From M55B157 sp965657825 (lineage in GTDB: Bacteria; Actinomycetota; Actinomycetes; S36-B12): a stretch of 64,000 bases of DNA. The stretch is taken from positions 18,354 through 82,353 of the forward strand of contig CBFHQG010000001.1 in the NCBI GenBank assembly GCA_965657825.1, read 5' to 3'. Position numbers and translations under genes: made by a program. The notes beneath the pieces were generated by a model. That model saw nothing but the letters and a program-made list of their open reading frames with translations. It was not told the origin of the DNA and made no database searches. This document shows, piece after piece, positions 25,201-34,299 of the stretch. How positions within the stretch are numbered: position 1 is the stretch's first letter; every line of letters begins with the position of its first letter.

Positions 25201-25227
25201 GCCTCACGTTCGGGCCACCGGGCTGGG

Positions 25228-27417
25228 TCAGTCCTCGCCCGTCCAGGACAGCCATACGGCTGCGAGTGGAGGAATGACCAGATCCACCGACGTCTCCCTG
25301 CCGTGCCACGCCGGTCCGCGGGCGTGAACGCCCCCGAAGTTCCCGACGCCGGAGCCGCCGTAGTCATGCGCATCGGTGTTGAGGATCTCCCGCCACATCC
25401 CTGTGCGGGGTAGTCCGAGTCGGTAGTCCATGCGGGGGAGGGGGGAGAAGTTGACCGCGCAGGCCACCTGCCCGCCCGAGGAGTCCCTGCGGATCCAGGT
25501 GAACACGTTGTTCATCGCGTCGTTGGCGTCGATCCATTCGAAACCGTAGGGCTCATCATCGAGTTCCCACAGGGCCGGTGTGGCCTGGTAGGCCATGTTG
25601 ATGTCCCGCACCGAACGCGCGATCCCTCGATGTTCCTCGTAGTCCAGCAACCACCAGTCCAGACCGGCATCGGCGTTCCACTCCGCCGATTGGGCGAACT
25701 CCGCGCCCATGAACAGCAGTTTCTTGCCCGGATGTGCCCACATGAAGGCCAGGTAGGCCCGCAGTGTGGCCAGTTGCTGCCAGCGATCGCCGGGCATCCG
25801 TCCGATCAGTGATGACTTGCCGTGCACGACCTCGTCGTGTGAGAGCGGAAGGACGAAGTGCTCGCTGTACGCGTACATCATCGAGAACGTCAGTTCATGG
25901 TGGTGGTACTGGCGATGGATCGCCTCGTGCTTGACGTAGTCCAGCGAGTCGTGCATCCAGCCCATGTTCCATTTCAGTCCGAAACCGAGACCGCCCAGAT
26001 GCGTCGGTCGCGTGACGCCGGGCCACGCGGTGGATTCCTCGGCGATGGTGACGATCCCGGGCACTCGCCTGTAGGCCGTGGCGTTCATCTCCTGGATGAA
26101 GGCCACCGCATCGAGATTCTCGCGGCCGCCGTAGGCATTGGGTGTCCACTGCCCGTCCTCGCGGGAGTAGTCCAGGTAGAGCATGGAGGCGACAGCATCC
26201 ACGCGTAGCCCATCGACGTGGAATTCCTCGAGCCAGAACAGCGCGTTGGCGACGAGGAAGTTGCGCACCTCGGGGCGGCCGAAGTCGAAGACGTACGTAC
26301 CCCAGTCGGGGTGCTCGCCACGGTGGGGATCGGCGTGCTCGTACAACGGTGTGCCATCGAATCTGGCGAGTGCCCAGTCGTCCTTGGGGAAGTGAGCGGG
26401 GACCCAGTCGACGATGACCCCGATACCGGCTCGATGTAGTGAGTCGATGAGGAATCGAAGGTCGTCGGGGGAACCGAAGCGTGAAGTGGGAGCGAAGTAC
26501 GACGTGACCTGGTACCCCCATGACCCTCCGAAGGGGTGTTCGGCGACGGGGAGGAACTCCACGTGCGTGAAACCCTGCTCGAGGAGGTAGTCGGTCAACT
26601 CGGCGGCCAGAGCGCGGTAGTCCAACCCCGGTCGCCAGGAACCCAGGTGCACCTCGTAGGTCGACATCGGAGAACGGGTGATGTCCTGCTCCGCCCGGGC
26701 CCGCAGCCATTCCTCGTCTTCCCAGGTGAATCGCGAGGTGAAGACCACCGACCCGGTCGCTGGTGGGATCTCGGTGGCGAACGCGAGTGGATCGGCCTTC
26801 TCCCGCCAGATTCCGTCGCGACCGAAGATCGCGAACTTGTACACCGTGCCGTCACCGATGTCGGGGATGAACAACTCCCACACCCCCGATGAACCCAGGC
26901 TGCGCATCGGGTGGGCGGTGGCATCCCAATGGTTGAAGTCGCCGATGACGCGCACGCCCTGCGCACTTGGAGCCCACACGGCGAAGGAGACTCCGTGTAC
27001 ATCGCCCAACGGGCTGGAGTACACGTGCTCGTGCGCACCGAGTACCTGCCACAACTGCTCGTGGCGACCCTCGCCGATCAAGTGCAGATCGACTTCGCCG
27101 ACCGTGGGCCAGAAGCGGTAGGGATCATCGGCCGGGTAGGTGTCGGCGCCATAGGTCACCGAGAGGCGGTAGTCCGGCACGTCATCGGTGTCGAGGACCG
27201 CCTGCCAGACGCCGCGATGGATGTGCGTGAGCGGGATGCGGTCACCATCGAGCACCACATCGACCGCATCTGCCAGGGGTCGCAGGGCTCGCACGACCAC
27301 ACCGTCGTCGGTCGGGTGGGGCCCGAGGATGGAGTGGGGGTCGTGGTGCCAGCCTTCGACCAGGCGGTCGAGTTCACTCGCATCCGGTGTCGAGGTGCGC
27401 GCGGATGGCGTGTTCAT
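25228..27417 (-). CDS. glgB: 1,4-alpha-glucan branching enzyme (GH13)
   Basis: Makes alpha-1,6 branches in glycogen by cutting and transferring alpha-1,4 chains. 729 residues: N-terminal carbohydrate-binding domains (HDPHSILGPHP; then VSFAVWAPSAQGVRVIGDFNHWD), a GH13 barrel with nucleophile Asp407 (GLRVDAVASML), acid Glu460 (IAEEST) and the third Asp in LSHDEVVHG, and a C-terminal beta domain. Asp407 and Glu460 sit at a constant offset from D411 and E464 of the mycobacterial enzyme. ATG 27417 overlaps the glgE stop by 4 bases; an upstream reading lies entirely inside glgE. Second gene of a glgE-glgB operon. Confidence 0.96.
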   Translation of the reverse strand: MNTPSARTSTPDASELDRLVEGWHHDPHSILGPHPTDDGVVVRALRPLADAVDVVLDGDRIPLTHIHRGVWQAVLDTDDVPDYRLSVTYGADTYPADDPYRFWPTVGEVDLHLIGEGRHEQLWQVLGAHEHVYSSPLGDVHGVSFAVWAPSAQGVRVIGDFNHWDATAHPMRSLGSSGVWELFIPDIGDGTVYKFAIFGRDGIWREKADPLAFATEIPPATGSVVFTSRFTWEDEEWLRARAEQDITRSPMSTYEVHLGSWRPGLDYRALAAELTDYLLEQGFTHVEFLPVAEHPFGGSWGYQVTSYFAPTSRFGSPDDLRFLIDSLHRAGIGVIVDWVPAHFPKDDWALARFDGTPLYEHADPHRGEHPDWGTYVFDFGRPEVRNFLVANALFWLEEFHVDGLRVDAVASMLYLDYSREDGQWTPNAYGGRENLDAVAFIQEMNATAYRRVPGIVTIAEESTAWPGVTRPTHLGGLGFGLKWNMGWMHDSLDYVKHEAIHRQYHHHELTFSMMYAYSEHFVLPLSHDEVVHGKSSLIGRMPGDRWQQLATLRAYLAFMWAHPGKKLLFMGAEFAQSAEWNADAGLDWWLLDYEEHRGIARSVRDINMAYQATPALWELDDEPYGFEWIDANDAMNNVFTWIRRDSSGGQVACAVNFSPLPRMDYRLGLPRTGMWREILNTDAHDYGGSGVGNFGGVHARGPAWHGRETSVDLVIPPLAAVWLSWTGED

Positions 27418-29396
27418 GATCGCCTGACCTGCACGATATGGGCGCCACCGAAACGATCGAGGGGGCCATCGGGGGTGAGGCGGACGTAGTCGGCCTGACC
27501 CCACGTCCAGCTCTGGTCGGAGATCAGGTCATGGGCGATGAACCGGTCCGACCACTCCATGCCCAGAGTCGGCATATCCCACCAGACGGTCGCCTCCTGC
27601 GGTTGGTGCGGATCGAGAGAGACCACCACCAAGATCAGGTCATCTCCGTGCTGCTTGGAATACGCGATGACCGAGTCGTTGTCGGGGTGGTGGAAACGCA
27701 GACTGCGCAGATCCTGCAACGCCGGCTGCTGGCGTCGGATGCTGTTGAGCAGGCTCAGGTACGGGGTCAGCGTCGGATGCTGACCGGACCAATCGCGCGG
27801 CCGGTACTGGTACTTCTCGGAGTCCAGGTACTCCTCACTCCCGGGTCGAACGGCCAGGTGCTCGAAATGCTCGAACCCGCTGTAGACACCCCATGTCGGT
27901 GAAAGGGTCGCAGCGAGTGTCGCGCGGATCGCGAATGCTGCCGGTCCTCCGTACTGCAGATACTCAGGAAGGATGTCGGGGGTGTTGACGAAGAAATTCG
28001 GACGCATGTAGGCGCTGGCTGGGCCGGCGAGTTCGCTGAGGTACTCCTCGATCTCCGTTCGGCCGTTGCGCCAGGTGAAGTAGGTATAGCTCTGCTGGAA
28101 GCCGATCTCGGCAAGGGCTCGCATCATGGGCGGACGCGTGAACGCCTCGGCCAGGAAGATCACGTCCGGATCACTGTCGTAGATCGACCCGAGCAGCCTG
28201 TCCCACACCCACAGGGGCTTGGTGTGCGGATTATCGACGCGGAAGATGCGGACGCCGCGCGACATCCACAGCCGGACGATCCGCTCGACCTCGGCGTACA
28301 GCCCCTCTGGATCGTGATCGAAGTTCAGTGGGTAGATGTCCTGGTATTTCTTCGGCGGGTTCTCCGCGTAAGCGATGCTGCCGTCGGCCCGTTGGGTGAA
28401 CCACTCGGGGTGCTCGGTCACCCACGGATGATCAGGTGATGCCTGAAGGGCCAGGTCGAGGGCGATCTGCAGATCGTGCCTGCTGGCCTCCGCCACGAAG
28501 TGGGCGAAATCCTCCTCGCTGCCCAGATCCGGATGGATCGCATCGTGCCCGCCGTCATCGGATCCGATCGCCCACGGAGATCCCGGATCCTGCGGACCTG
28601 CGGTGAGGGTGTTGTTGGGCCCCTTGCGAAAGGACCGGCCGATCGGATGGATCGGCGGGAGGTAGACGATGTCGAACCCCGCAGCGGCGATGTCGGCAAG
28701 CCGGGTTTCGGCTGTGCGCAAGGTCCCCGACAGTGGCGGATCGAGGTGCGCGCCCTCACTTCGTGGGAAGAACTCATACCAGGCTCCGACCAGCGCGCGT
28801 CTGCCCTCGACCCGAAGGGGCCACGGGCCACTCGTGGTGACCATCCGGCGCAGCGGATGAGTCTCGAGGAGGGTGAGGATGTCGGCATCCTGAGCAGCCG
28901 ACCACCGCACGTCGGCGGGTAATCCCGTGTCCCGGAGTGTGCGCGCGCAGGTTCGCAGACGTGCCCGCTGCTCGGTGCGACCTCGCGGTAATCCCTTGGC
29001 CGCCTCTTCCAGCAGCAGGGCGCCAGCATGCAATTCCAGGTCGACGTCCTGCTCAGCGGGGATCTTGATCGCGGCTCGGTGCCGCCAGGTTGCCCAGGGG
29101 TCGTCCCAGGCCTCGATGGAGAAACTCCAATCGCCCACTGCGTCTGCGCTGACCCACGTCGACCAGCGATCGACTCCTTCGCCGGTCGGCGACATGCGAT
29201 GGCGTTGGGTCTCGCGACCGCGTGGATCGTGGAGGACGGCGTCCACGCCGAGGCTGTCGTGACCCTCGCGGAACACCGTGGCGGTGACGGGGATGATCTC
29301 GTCGACCACGGCCTTGGCTGGGCGTCTCCCCGACTCGACAGCCGGGGAGACGTCGACGATGGGAAAGCGCCCGATCAGGACACGGGGCACGCTCAC
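27414..29396 (-). CDS. glgE: Alpha-1,4-glucan:maltose-1-phosphate maltosyltransferase
   Basis: Extends alpha-1,4-glucan chains by transferring maltose from alpha-maltose 1-phosphate. The 660-residue GH13_3 protein has nucleophile Asp388 (IFRVDNPHT) and acid Glu417 (IFLAEAFTR), each six residues before the Asp394/Glu423 known for the Streptomyces enzyme, plus QSYTYFTWRN and WMSRGVRIF. The start is GTG 29396: TAGGCT lies 7 bases upstream (29409-29404), and the protein then begins SVPRVLIGRFPIVDVSP like its homologues. The TreS/Pep2 genes that feed the pathway in mycobacteria are not in this window; the GT4 enzyme at 36743 could supply maltose phosphate if it is GlgM-like. Confidence 0.94.
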   Translation of the reverse strand: MSVPRVLIGRFPIVDVSPAVESGRRPAKAVVDEIIPVTATVFREGHDSLGVDAVLHDPRGRETQRHRMSPTGEGVDRWSTWVSADAVGDWSFSIEAWDDPWATWRHRAAIKIPAEQDVDLELHAGALLLEEAAKGLPRGRTEQRARLRTCARTLRDTGLPADVRWSAAQDADILTLLETHPLRRMVTTSGPWPLRVEGRRALVGAWYEFFPRSEGAHLDPPLSGTLRTAETRLADIAAAGFDIVYLPPIHPIGRSFRKGPNNTLTAGPQDPGSPWAIGSDDGGHDAIHPDLGSEEDFAHFVAEASRHDLQIALDLALQASPDHPWVTEHPEWFTQRADGSIAYAENPPKKYQDIYPLNFDHDPEGLYAEVERIVRLWMSRGVRIFRVDNPHTKPLWVWDRLLGSIYDSDPDVIFLAEAFTRPPMMRALAEIGFQQSYTYFTWRNGRTEIEEYLSELAGPASAYMRPNFFVNTPDILPEYLQYGGPAAFAIRATLAATLSPTWGVYSGFEHFEHLAVRPGSEEYLDSEKYQYRPRDWSGQHPTLTPYLSLLNSIRRQQPALQDLRSLRFHHPDNDSVIAYSKQHGDDLILVVVSLDPHQPQEATVWWDMPTLGMEWSDRFIAHDLISDQSWTWGQADYVRLTPDGPLDRFGGAHIVQVRRS

Positions 29397-29403
29397 GACA
29401 TGA

Positions 29404-29409
29404 AGCCTA
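29404..29409 (-). promoter_or_regulatory. -10 box for glgE
   Basis: TAGGCT, 7 bases before GTG 29396 on the minus strand; a predicted leaderless glgEB transcript. Confidence 0.55.
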
Positions 29410-29424
29410 GCCGTGTCGGGTCCG

Positions 29425-29473
29425 GCTGAAGACCTTTCAGCAACGACTGGGTTTTCAGCAAGACTTTCAGCAA
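29425..29473. promoter_or_regulatory. TTTCAGCAA iterons between glgE and glgP
   Basis: TTTCAGCAA occurs three times in the same direction (29435-29443, 29453-29461, 29465-29473). The first copy also forms an inverted repeat GCTGAA-N5-TTCAGC (29425-29441). The array lies about 40-75 bases upstream of the glgE transcription start and about 60-110 upstream of that of glgP. It is a probable binding site for a sugar-responsive regulator, unidentified. Confidence 0.5.
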
Positions 29474-29530
29474 AGTGAAGGCGACACGAGATGTTCACGC
29501 GCTCGGTGTCGAGCGATGACATGAACCCGG

Positions 29531-29536
29531 TAGCGT
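29531..29536 (+). promoter_or_regulatory. -10 box for glgP
   Basis: TAGCGT, 7 bases before GTG 29544; predicted leaderless glgP transcript divergent from glgE. Confidence 0.55.
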
Positions 29537-29543
29537 CACCGCC

Positions 29544-32153
29544 GTGAGAGCTATCCGCCGACTCAATGTCCGAACGGTCCTGCCCGACGAACTCGTCGAC
29601 CTCGACGCCCTGGCGCACAATCTGCGCTGGTCCTGGCATCAACCGACCCGCGATCTGTTCGCTGCAATCGATCCGCCGCTGTGGCAGAGCGTGGCTGAGG
29701 ATCCCATGCGGATGCTCGCCGAGGTCTCCGCCGAGCGGCTGGTCGAACTCGCGGCCGATCACGGTTTCGTGGAGTGGGTGCGCCACGCACGCTCGGACCT
29801 GCAGGACTATCTGACGCGGGAGCACTGGTACCAGCACCGCGAGAGTGACTCGCCGCGAGCGATTGCCTACTTCTCCCCGGAATTCGGGGTTGCGGCCGCG
29901 CTGCCTCAGTATTCAGGTGGGCTGGGCATCCTGGCCGGCGATCATCTCAAGGCCGCATCGGATATCGGCGTGCCCATCATCGGTGTCGGCCTGTTCTACC
30001 GCTCCGGTTATTTCCGTCAGGCCCTCTCACGCGATGGGTGGCAGACGGAGAACTATCCGGTTCTCGATCCTGACAGCCTCCCGGTGCGGTTGCTGCGTGA
30101 CGAGTCGGGCAGTGCCGTCTACCTTCACGTCGGGATGCCGGACGGTCAGACGTTGGACTTCCAGGTGTGGGTTGCGCAGGTTGGTCGAGTACCTCTGCTC
30201 ATGCTCGACTCGGATGTGGCGACCAACTCCCGCCTGGAGCGCGACGTCACCGATCGGCTCTACGGAGGCGGTCAGGAACACCGGCTGCGCCAGGAGATGC
30301 TGCTCGGTATCGGTGGGGTGCGCGCTGTCCGCCGCTACTGCGAACTCACCGGACATCCCGCACCGGAGGTGTACCACTCCAATGAGGGACATGCGGGCTT
30401 CCTGGGTCTGGAGCGCATCCGCGAGCTGATGGGAGGTCCCGATGGTCTGGGCTTCGATGAGGCACTCGAAGTGGTGCGTGCTGGCACGGTGTTCACGACG
30501 CACACACCGGTACCCGCGGGTATCGACCGGTTCTCCCGTGATCTGATCACGCAGTACTTCGGTGGTGATAGTGGTGGCGGTCAGGTACCCGTCGACCGCA
30601 TCCTGGCCCTCGGTGCAGAGGATTACGAGGGCGGGGATCCCGGGGTTTTCAACATGGCGGTGATGGGGCTTCGGTTATCGCAGCGTGCGAATGGAGTCAG
30701 CCTCCTGCACGGTGCGGTCAGCCGCTCCATGTTCAACGGACTGTGGCCGGATTTCGACTCCGGTGATGTTCCGATCACGTCGATCACCAACGGTGTGCAC
30801 GCTCCCACCTGGGTGGCGCCGGAGATCTGGAATCTTGCTGTCGAGCGCGGGGCGCAGGATCTCGCTGAGCAGCCGTACGGCTGGGAACTGCTCGGTGATC
30901 TTCCCGATGACACCCTGTGGTGGACCAAGCGGGTGCTGCGGGAACGCCTCGTGCACATGGCGCGACATCGACTCCGCCGGTCCTGGTTGCGCCGTGGAGC
31001 GACGGAGGCCGAGCTCGGCTGGATCGACGGCGTGCTGGACCCCGACGTCCTGACGATCGGATTCGCCCGCCGGGTGCCGTCCTATAAGCGACTGACGCTC
31101 ATGCTGCGAGACCCTGAGCGTCTGCGTTCGCTCCTGCTCGACCCCGAGCGTCCGATTCAGCTCATCGTGGCGGGCAAGGCGCATCCTGCTGACGAGGGGG
31201 GCAAGCGGTTGATCCAGGAGCTCGTGCGCTTCGCCGACGACCCCGAGGTCCGCCATCGCATCGTCTTCCTGCCCAACTACGAGATCGCGATGGCGACCGT
31301 GCTGTATCCGGGCTGCGATGTCTGGTTGAACAACCCCATCAGGCCTCTCGAGGCGAGTGGAACGTCAGGGATGAAAGCCGCACTCAATGGCGCTCTCAAC
31401 CTCTCGATCCTCGATGGGTGGTGGGATGAATGGTTCGACGGTGAGAACGGCTGGGCCATTCCCACCGCAAACGGCGTAGAGGATCCTGATCGACGTGACG
31501 ATCTGGAATCCGCCGCTCTGTACGACCTGATCGAATCCAGCGTCGCGCCCGTGTTCTACTCCCGGAGCGACGACCAGGTGCCCCACCGTTGGGTCGAGAT
31601 GATGAGGCACACCCTGGCCACCCTCGGTCCCAAGGTGCTCGCCAGTCGCATGGTGCGTGACTACGTCGAGCGGTTGTATGTCCCCGCGGCGCAGGCATCG
31701 CGTGCGGTGCTGACCGACGACATGGCACTGGGGCGCGAGCTCGCGGAGTGGAAGCGCCGGGTGCGGGATCAGTGGGCATCGGTGGCGGTCGAACACGTCG
31801 ACGTGTCGATCCCGCACGCACAGCCCTCCCTGGGTGCCGAGGTTTCCCTGCGGGCGTTCGTGCATCTGGGTGGACTGTCCCCTGAAGATGTGCGCGTGCA
31901 GGTCGTCTACGGGCGCGTCGACAGCGAGGATGACATCACCGCCCCGTCGGTCGGCGATCTGCAGATGCGGGAGGCCTATGACAACGGCCGTTGGCGCTTC
32001 GACGGTGAGATGCCGCTGGATCGCACCGGGCCGTTCGGATACACCGTTCGCATCCTGCCCCGGCACGAAGGACTGGCTTCCCTGGCTGATCTGGGGCTCA
32101 TGTCGGTCCCGGCGGCAACGAAGGGCCCTGATTCCGAACCGGTGATGCGCTAG
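29544..32153 (+). CDS. glgP: Alpha-glucan phosphorylase (GT35, DUF3417 type)
   Basis: Releases glucose 1-phosphate from the ends of alpha-glucans using phosphate and pyridoxal phosphate. The 869-residue protein is of the type with an N-terminal DUF3417 region (DELVDLDALAHNLRWSWHQPTRDLF), then a catalytic region with YFSPEFGVAAALPQYSGGLGILAGDHLK, HSNEGHAGF and the PLP site SGTSGMKAALNG with Lys611. GTG start supported by a leaderless -10 box. Divergent from glgE and convergent with glgX, whose stop codon overlaps its own: both TAGs share a CTAG at 32150-32153. Confidence 0.95.
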   Translation: MRAIRRLNVRTVLPDELVDLDALAHNLRWSWHQPTRDLFAAIDPPLWQSVAEDPMRMLAEVSAERLVELAADHGFVEWVRHARSDLQDYLTREHWYQHRESDSPRAIAYFSPEFGVAAALPQYSGGLGILAGDHLKAASDIGVPIIGVGLFYRSGYFRQALSRDGWQTENYPVLDPDSLPVRLLRDESGSAVYLHVGMPDGQTLDFQVWVAQVGRVPLLMLDSDVATNSRLERDVTDRLYGGGQEHRLRQEMLLGIGGVRAVRRYCELTGHPAPEVYHSNEGHAGFLGLERIRELMGGPDGLGFDEALEVVRAGTVFTTHTPVPAGIDRFSRDLITQYFGGDSGGGQVPVDRILALGAEDYEGGDPGVFNMAVMGLRLSQRANGVSLLHGAVSRSMFNGLWPDFDSGDVPITSITNGVHAPTWVAPEIWNLAVERGAQDLAEQPYGWELLGDLPDDTLWWTKRVLRERLVHMARHRLRRSWLRRGATEAELGWIDGVLDPDVLTIGFARRVPSYKRLTLMLRDPERLRSLLLDPERPIQLIVAGKAHPADEGGKRLIQELVRFADDPEVRHRIVFLPNYEIAMATVLYPGCDVWLNNPIRPLEASGTSGMKAALNGALNLSILDGWWDEWFDGENGWAIPTANGVEDPDRRDDLESAALYDLIESSVAPVFYSRSDDQVPHRWVEMMRHTLATLGPKVLASRMVRDYVERLYVPAAQASRAVLTDDMALGRELAEWKRRVRDQWASVAVEHVDVSIPHAQPSLGAEVSLRAFVHLGGLSPEDVRVQVVYGRVDSEDDITAPSVGDLQMREAYDNGRWRFDGEMPLDRTGPFGYTVRILPRHEGLASLADLGLMSVPAATKGPDSEPVMR

Positions 32154-34264
32154 CCGCCGTCCTCGACCTTCAGCACGATGAGGTTGCGGGGAGCGAGCAT
32201 CACGGTGGCACCTGCCGGGTCGGTCCACGGTGCGACACCGGGCTGATCGTCGTGGGTGTCCAGCACTCGTCGATAACGGGTTCCGTAAGGCTCCCCGGGG
32301 AGCAGGAACGGATGGTGCTCGTCTCCTGAGTGGAACAGCAGGAGGAATGAAGCGTCGCGGCCGCTGTGTGGATCACCGGGGAGTGGGTGCAGTCGACCCG
32401 ACAGGTACATCCCGATGGTGCGGGTTGCCGGCGAGTTCCATTCGTCGTCGGTGAAGGGGGTGCCTGACGGTGAGAGCCAGCCGAGGTCGGGTGCACCGCC
32501 CTCGGAGGTCGGGGTGCCCTGGAAGAAGAAGCGTTGCCGGAACACCCGGTGCTCGCGCCGAAGCGCGAGGACGTATCGCGTGAAGGAGACCATGTCGGCC
32601 TGCCACGGGTTCCATTCCCAGTCGTACCAACTGATGGCGTTGTCCTGGCAGTAGCCGTTGTTATTGCCCGATTGGGTGCGGCCGAACTCATCGCCCCCGA
32701 GCAGCATCGGGACCCCGGTGGACAGCGCAAGCGAGGCGATCATGTTGCGCATCTGGCGATGGCGCACCTTGAGGATCCCGGGATCCGTGGTGTCACCCTC
32801 GTGGCCGTAGTTGGCCGACCGGTTGTCATCGGTCCCGTCGCGGTTGTCCTCCAGATTCGCCTCATTGTGCTTGTGGTCGTAACTGACCAGGTCACGCATC
32901 GTGAATCCATCATGTGCGGTGATGAAGTTGATCGACGCGAAAGGGGACCGACCCTCAGAGGCGTAGAGATCGGCGGATCCGGACAATCGCCAGCCGAGTT
33001 CGGTGACCCCACTGGCCCCTCTCCAGTAGTCCCGGAGACAGTCTCGGTACTTCCCGTTCCATTCGCGCCACATCGCGGGGAACTCTCCGACCTGGTAGCC
33101 ACCCGGACCCACATCCCACGGCTCTGCGATGAGCTTTACCCGGCGCAGGATCGGATCCTGTCGGATCGTGGTGATGAAGGTGCCGAGCATGTCGACATCG
33201 TGCGCTGAGCGAGCCAGCGCCGAGGCCAGGTCGAACCGGAATCCGTCGGCGTGCATCTCCAGGACCCAATAGCGCAGGGAATCCATCACCAGTTGCAGGA
33301 CGTGGGGATGCGATAGGTCCAAGGTGTTGCCGCAACCGGTGTAATCCTCGTAGTACCGACCCTCACGCAGTCGGTAGTAGGCGGGATTGTCGATCCCGCG
33401 GAAGGTGAGGGTCGGACCGTTCACTCCCTCCTCGGCGGTGTGGTTGTACACCACGTCGAGGATCACCTCGAGCCCGGCAGCATGGAGAGCCTTGACCATC
33501 GACTTGAACTCTTTGACCTGCTCACCTCGCGCACCACTGCTGCTGTAGGCCGCGTGCGGGGCGAAATACCCGAGGGTGTTGTAGCCCCAGTAGTTCGTCA
33601 GCCCACGTTCCATCAGATGGACCTCGCTGGTGAAGTGATGCACGGGCATCAGTTCGACAGCGGTGACGCCCAGGGACGTGAGGTGCTCGAGCACGGCCGG
33701 GTGGGCGATTCCCGCGTAGGTTCCTCGTAGTGCAGCCGGGACCCCCGGGTGGGTCATCGTGAGTCCGCGCACGTGTGTTTCGTAGATGACCGTGTCGGTC
33801 CACGCGGTTGCCGGTGGGCGATCATCGCCCCAATCGAAGTCGGAGGCGACAGCGATGCTCCGCGGGACGAAGGGGGCTGAATCATCCGGTTGCAGGATCA
33901 GGTCGTCGTGGGGATCGGACCCGAAGATCGCATCATCCAACTGAACCGAGCCCGCGAGTGCGCGCGCATACGGGTCGGTGAGCAGTTTCGCGGAATTCCA
34001 TCTCCGGCCCACTTCAGGATCCCATTGCCCGTGCACCCGGAAGCCGTAGCGCATGCCTGGCTCCAGGCCACGGATGCGAGCGTGGTGCACCCCGAGGGTG
34101 ACCTCGCTCAAGGTCAGGGATGCCTGGGTGCCATCGTCGTCGAACACGCACAGCTCCACGCTGCTGGCGCCGGGGGCCCACAGGGCGACGTTCGCGGTGT
34201 TCGATGTCAGCGTCACCCCGAGGGGATCCCAGTGGCCCGGGCCCACGATGGCGAGGTCCGTCAC
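32150..34264 (-). CDS. glgX: Glycogen debranching enzyme GlgX (GH13)
   Basis: Cuts alpha-1,6 branches, preferring short stubs left by phosphorylase, so it works with glgP. The 704 residues comprise an N-terminal CBM48-like domain (WDPLGVTLTSNTANVALWAPGA, RYGFRVHGQWDPEVG), the GH13 barrel with DVVYNHTAE, nucleophile Asp in GFRFDLASAL, acid Glu in LIAEPWDVG and third Asp in TAHDGFTM, and a C-terminal beta domain. I prefer GTG 34264 to GTG 34273 because TAGCGT (34277-34272) is then 7 bases upstream, and the upstream GTG lies inside that box region. Confidence 0.93.
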   Translation of the reverse strand: MTDLAIVGPGHWDPLGVTLTSNTANVALWAPGASSVELCVFDDDGTQASLTLSEVTLGVHHARIRGLEPGMRYGFRVHGQWDPEVGRRWNSAKLLTDPYARALAGSVQLDDAIFGSDPHDDLILQPDDSAPFVPRSIAVASDFDWGDDRPPATAWTDTVIYETHVRGLTMTHPGVPAALRGTYAGIAHPAVLEHLTSLGVTAVELMPVHHFTSEVHLMERGLTNYWGYNTLGYFAPHAAYSSSGARGEQVKEFKSMVKALHAAGLEVILDVVYNHTAEEGVNGPTLTFRGIDNPAYYRLREGRYYEDYTGCGNTLDLSHPHVLQLVMDSLRYWVLEMHADGFRFDLASALARSAHDVDMLGTFITTIRQDPILRRVKLIAEPWDVGPGGYQVGEFPAMWREWNGKYRDCLRDYWRGASGVTELGWRLSGSADLYASEGRSPFASINFITAHDGFTMRDLVSYDHKHNEANLEDNRDGTDDNRSANYGHEGDTTDPGILKVRHRQMRNMIASLALSTGVPMLLGGDEFGRTQSGNNNGYCQDNAISWYDWEWNPWQADMVSFTRYVLALRREHRVFRQRFFFQGTPTSEGGAPDLGWLSPSGTPFTDDEWNSPATRTIGMYLSGRLHPLPGDPHSGRDASFLLLFHSGDEHHPFLLPGEPYGTRYRRVLDTHDDQPGVAPWTDPAGATVMLAPRNLIVLKVEDGG

Positions 34265-34271
34265 AGGCCTC

Positions 34272-34277
34272 ACGCTA
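34272..34277 (-). promoter_or_regulatory. -10 box for glgX
   Basis: TAGCGT 7 bases before GTG 34264. It is only 9 bases from the divergent -10 box of the enoyl-CoA hydratase gene, so the two promoters cannot be bound by polymerase at the same time. Confidence 0.5.
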
Positions 34278-34286
34278 GCGCGTGGC

Positions 34287-34292
34287 TAGGCT
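34287..34292 (+). promoter_or_regulatory. -10 box for the enoyl-CoA hydratase gene
   Basis: TAGGCT 7 bases before GTG 34300; predicted leaderless transcript. Confidence 0.5.
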
Positions 34293-34299
34293 GCCGATC

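Noticed and set aside
27418..27504. Upstream start of glgB
   Set aside because: Lies wholly in the glgE coding region; the ATGA overlap at 27414-27417 is the normal coupling.
29425..29473. TTTCAGCAA iterons as a replication origin
   Set aside because: Only three short copies, no DnaA-box consensus, no replication gene nearby; the divergent promoter context explains them better.
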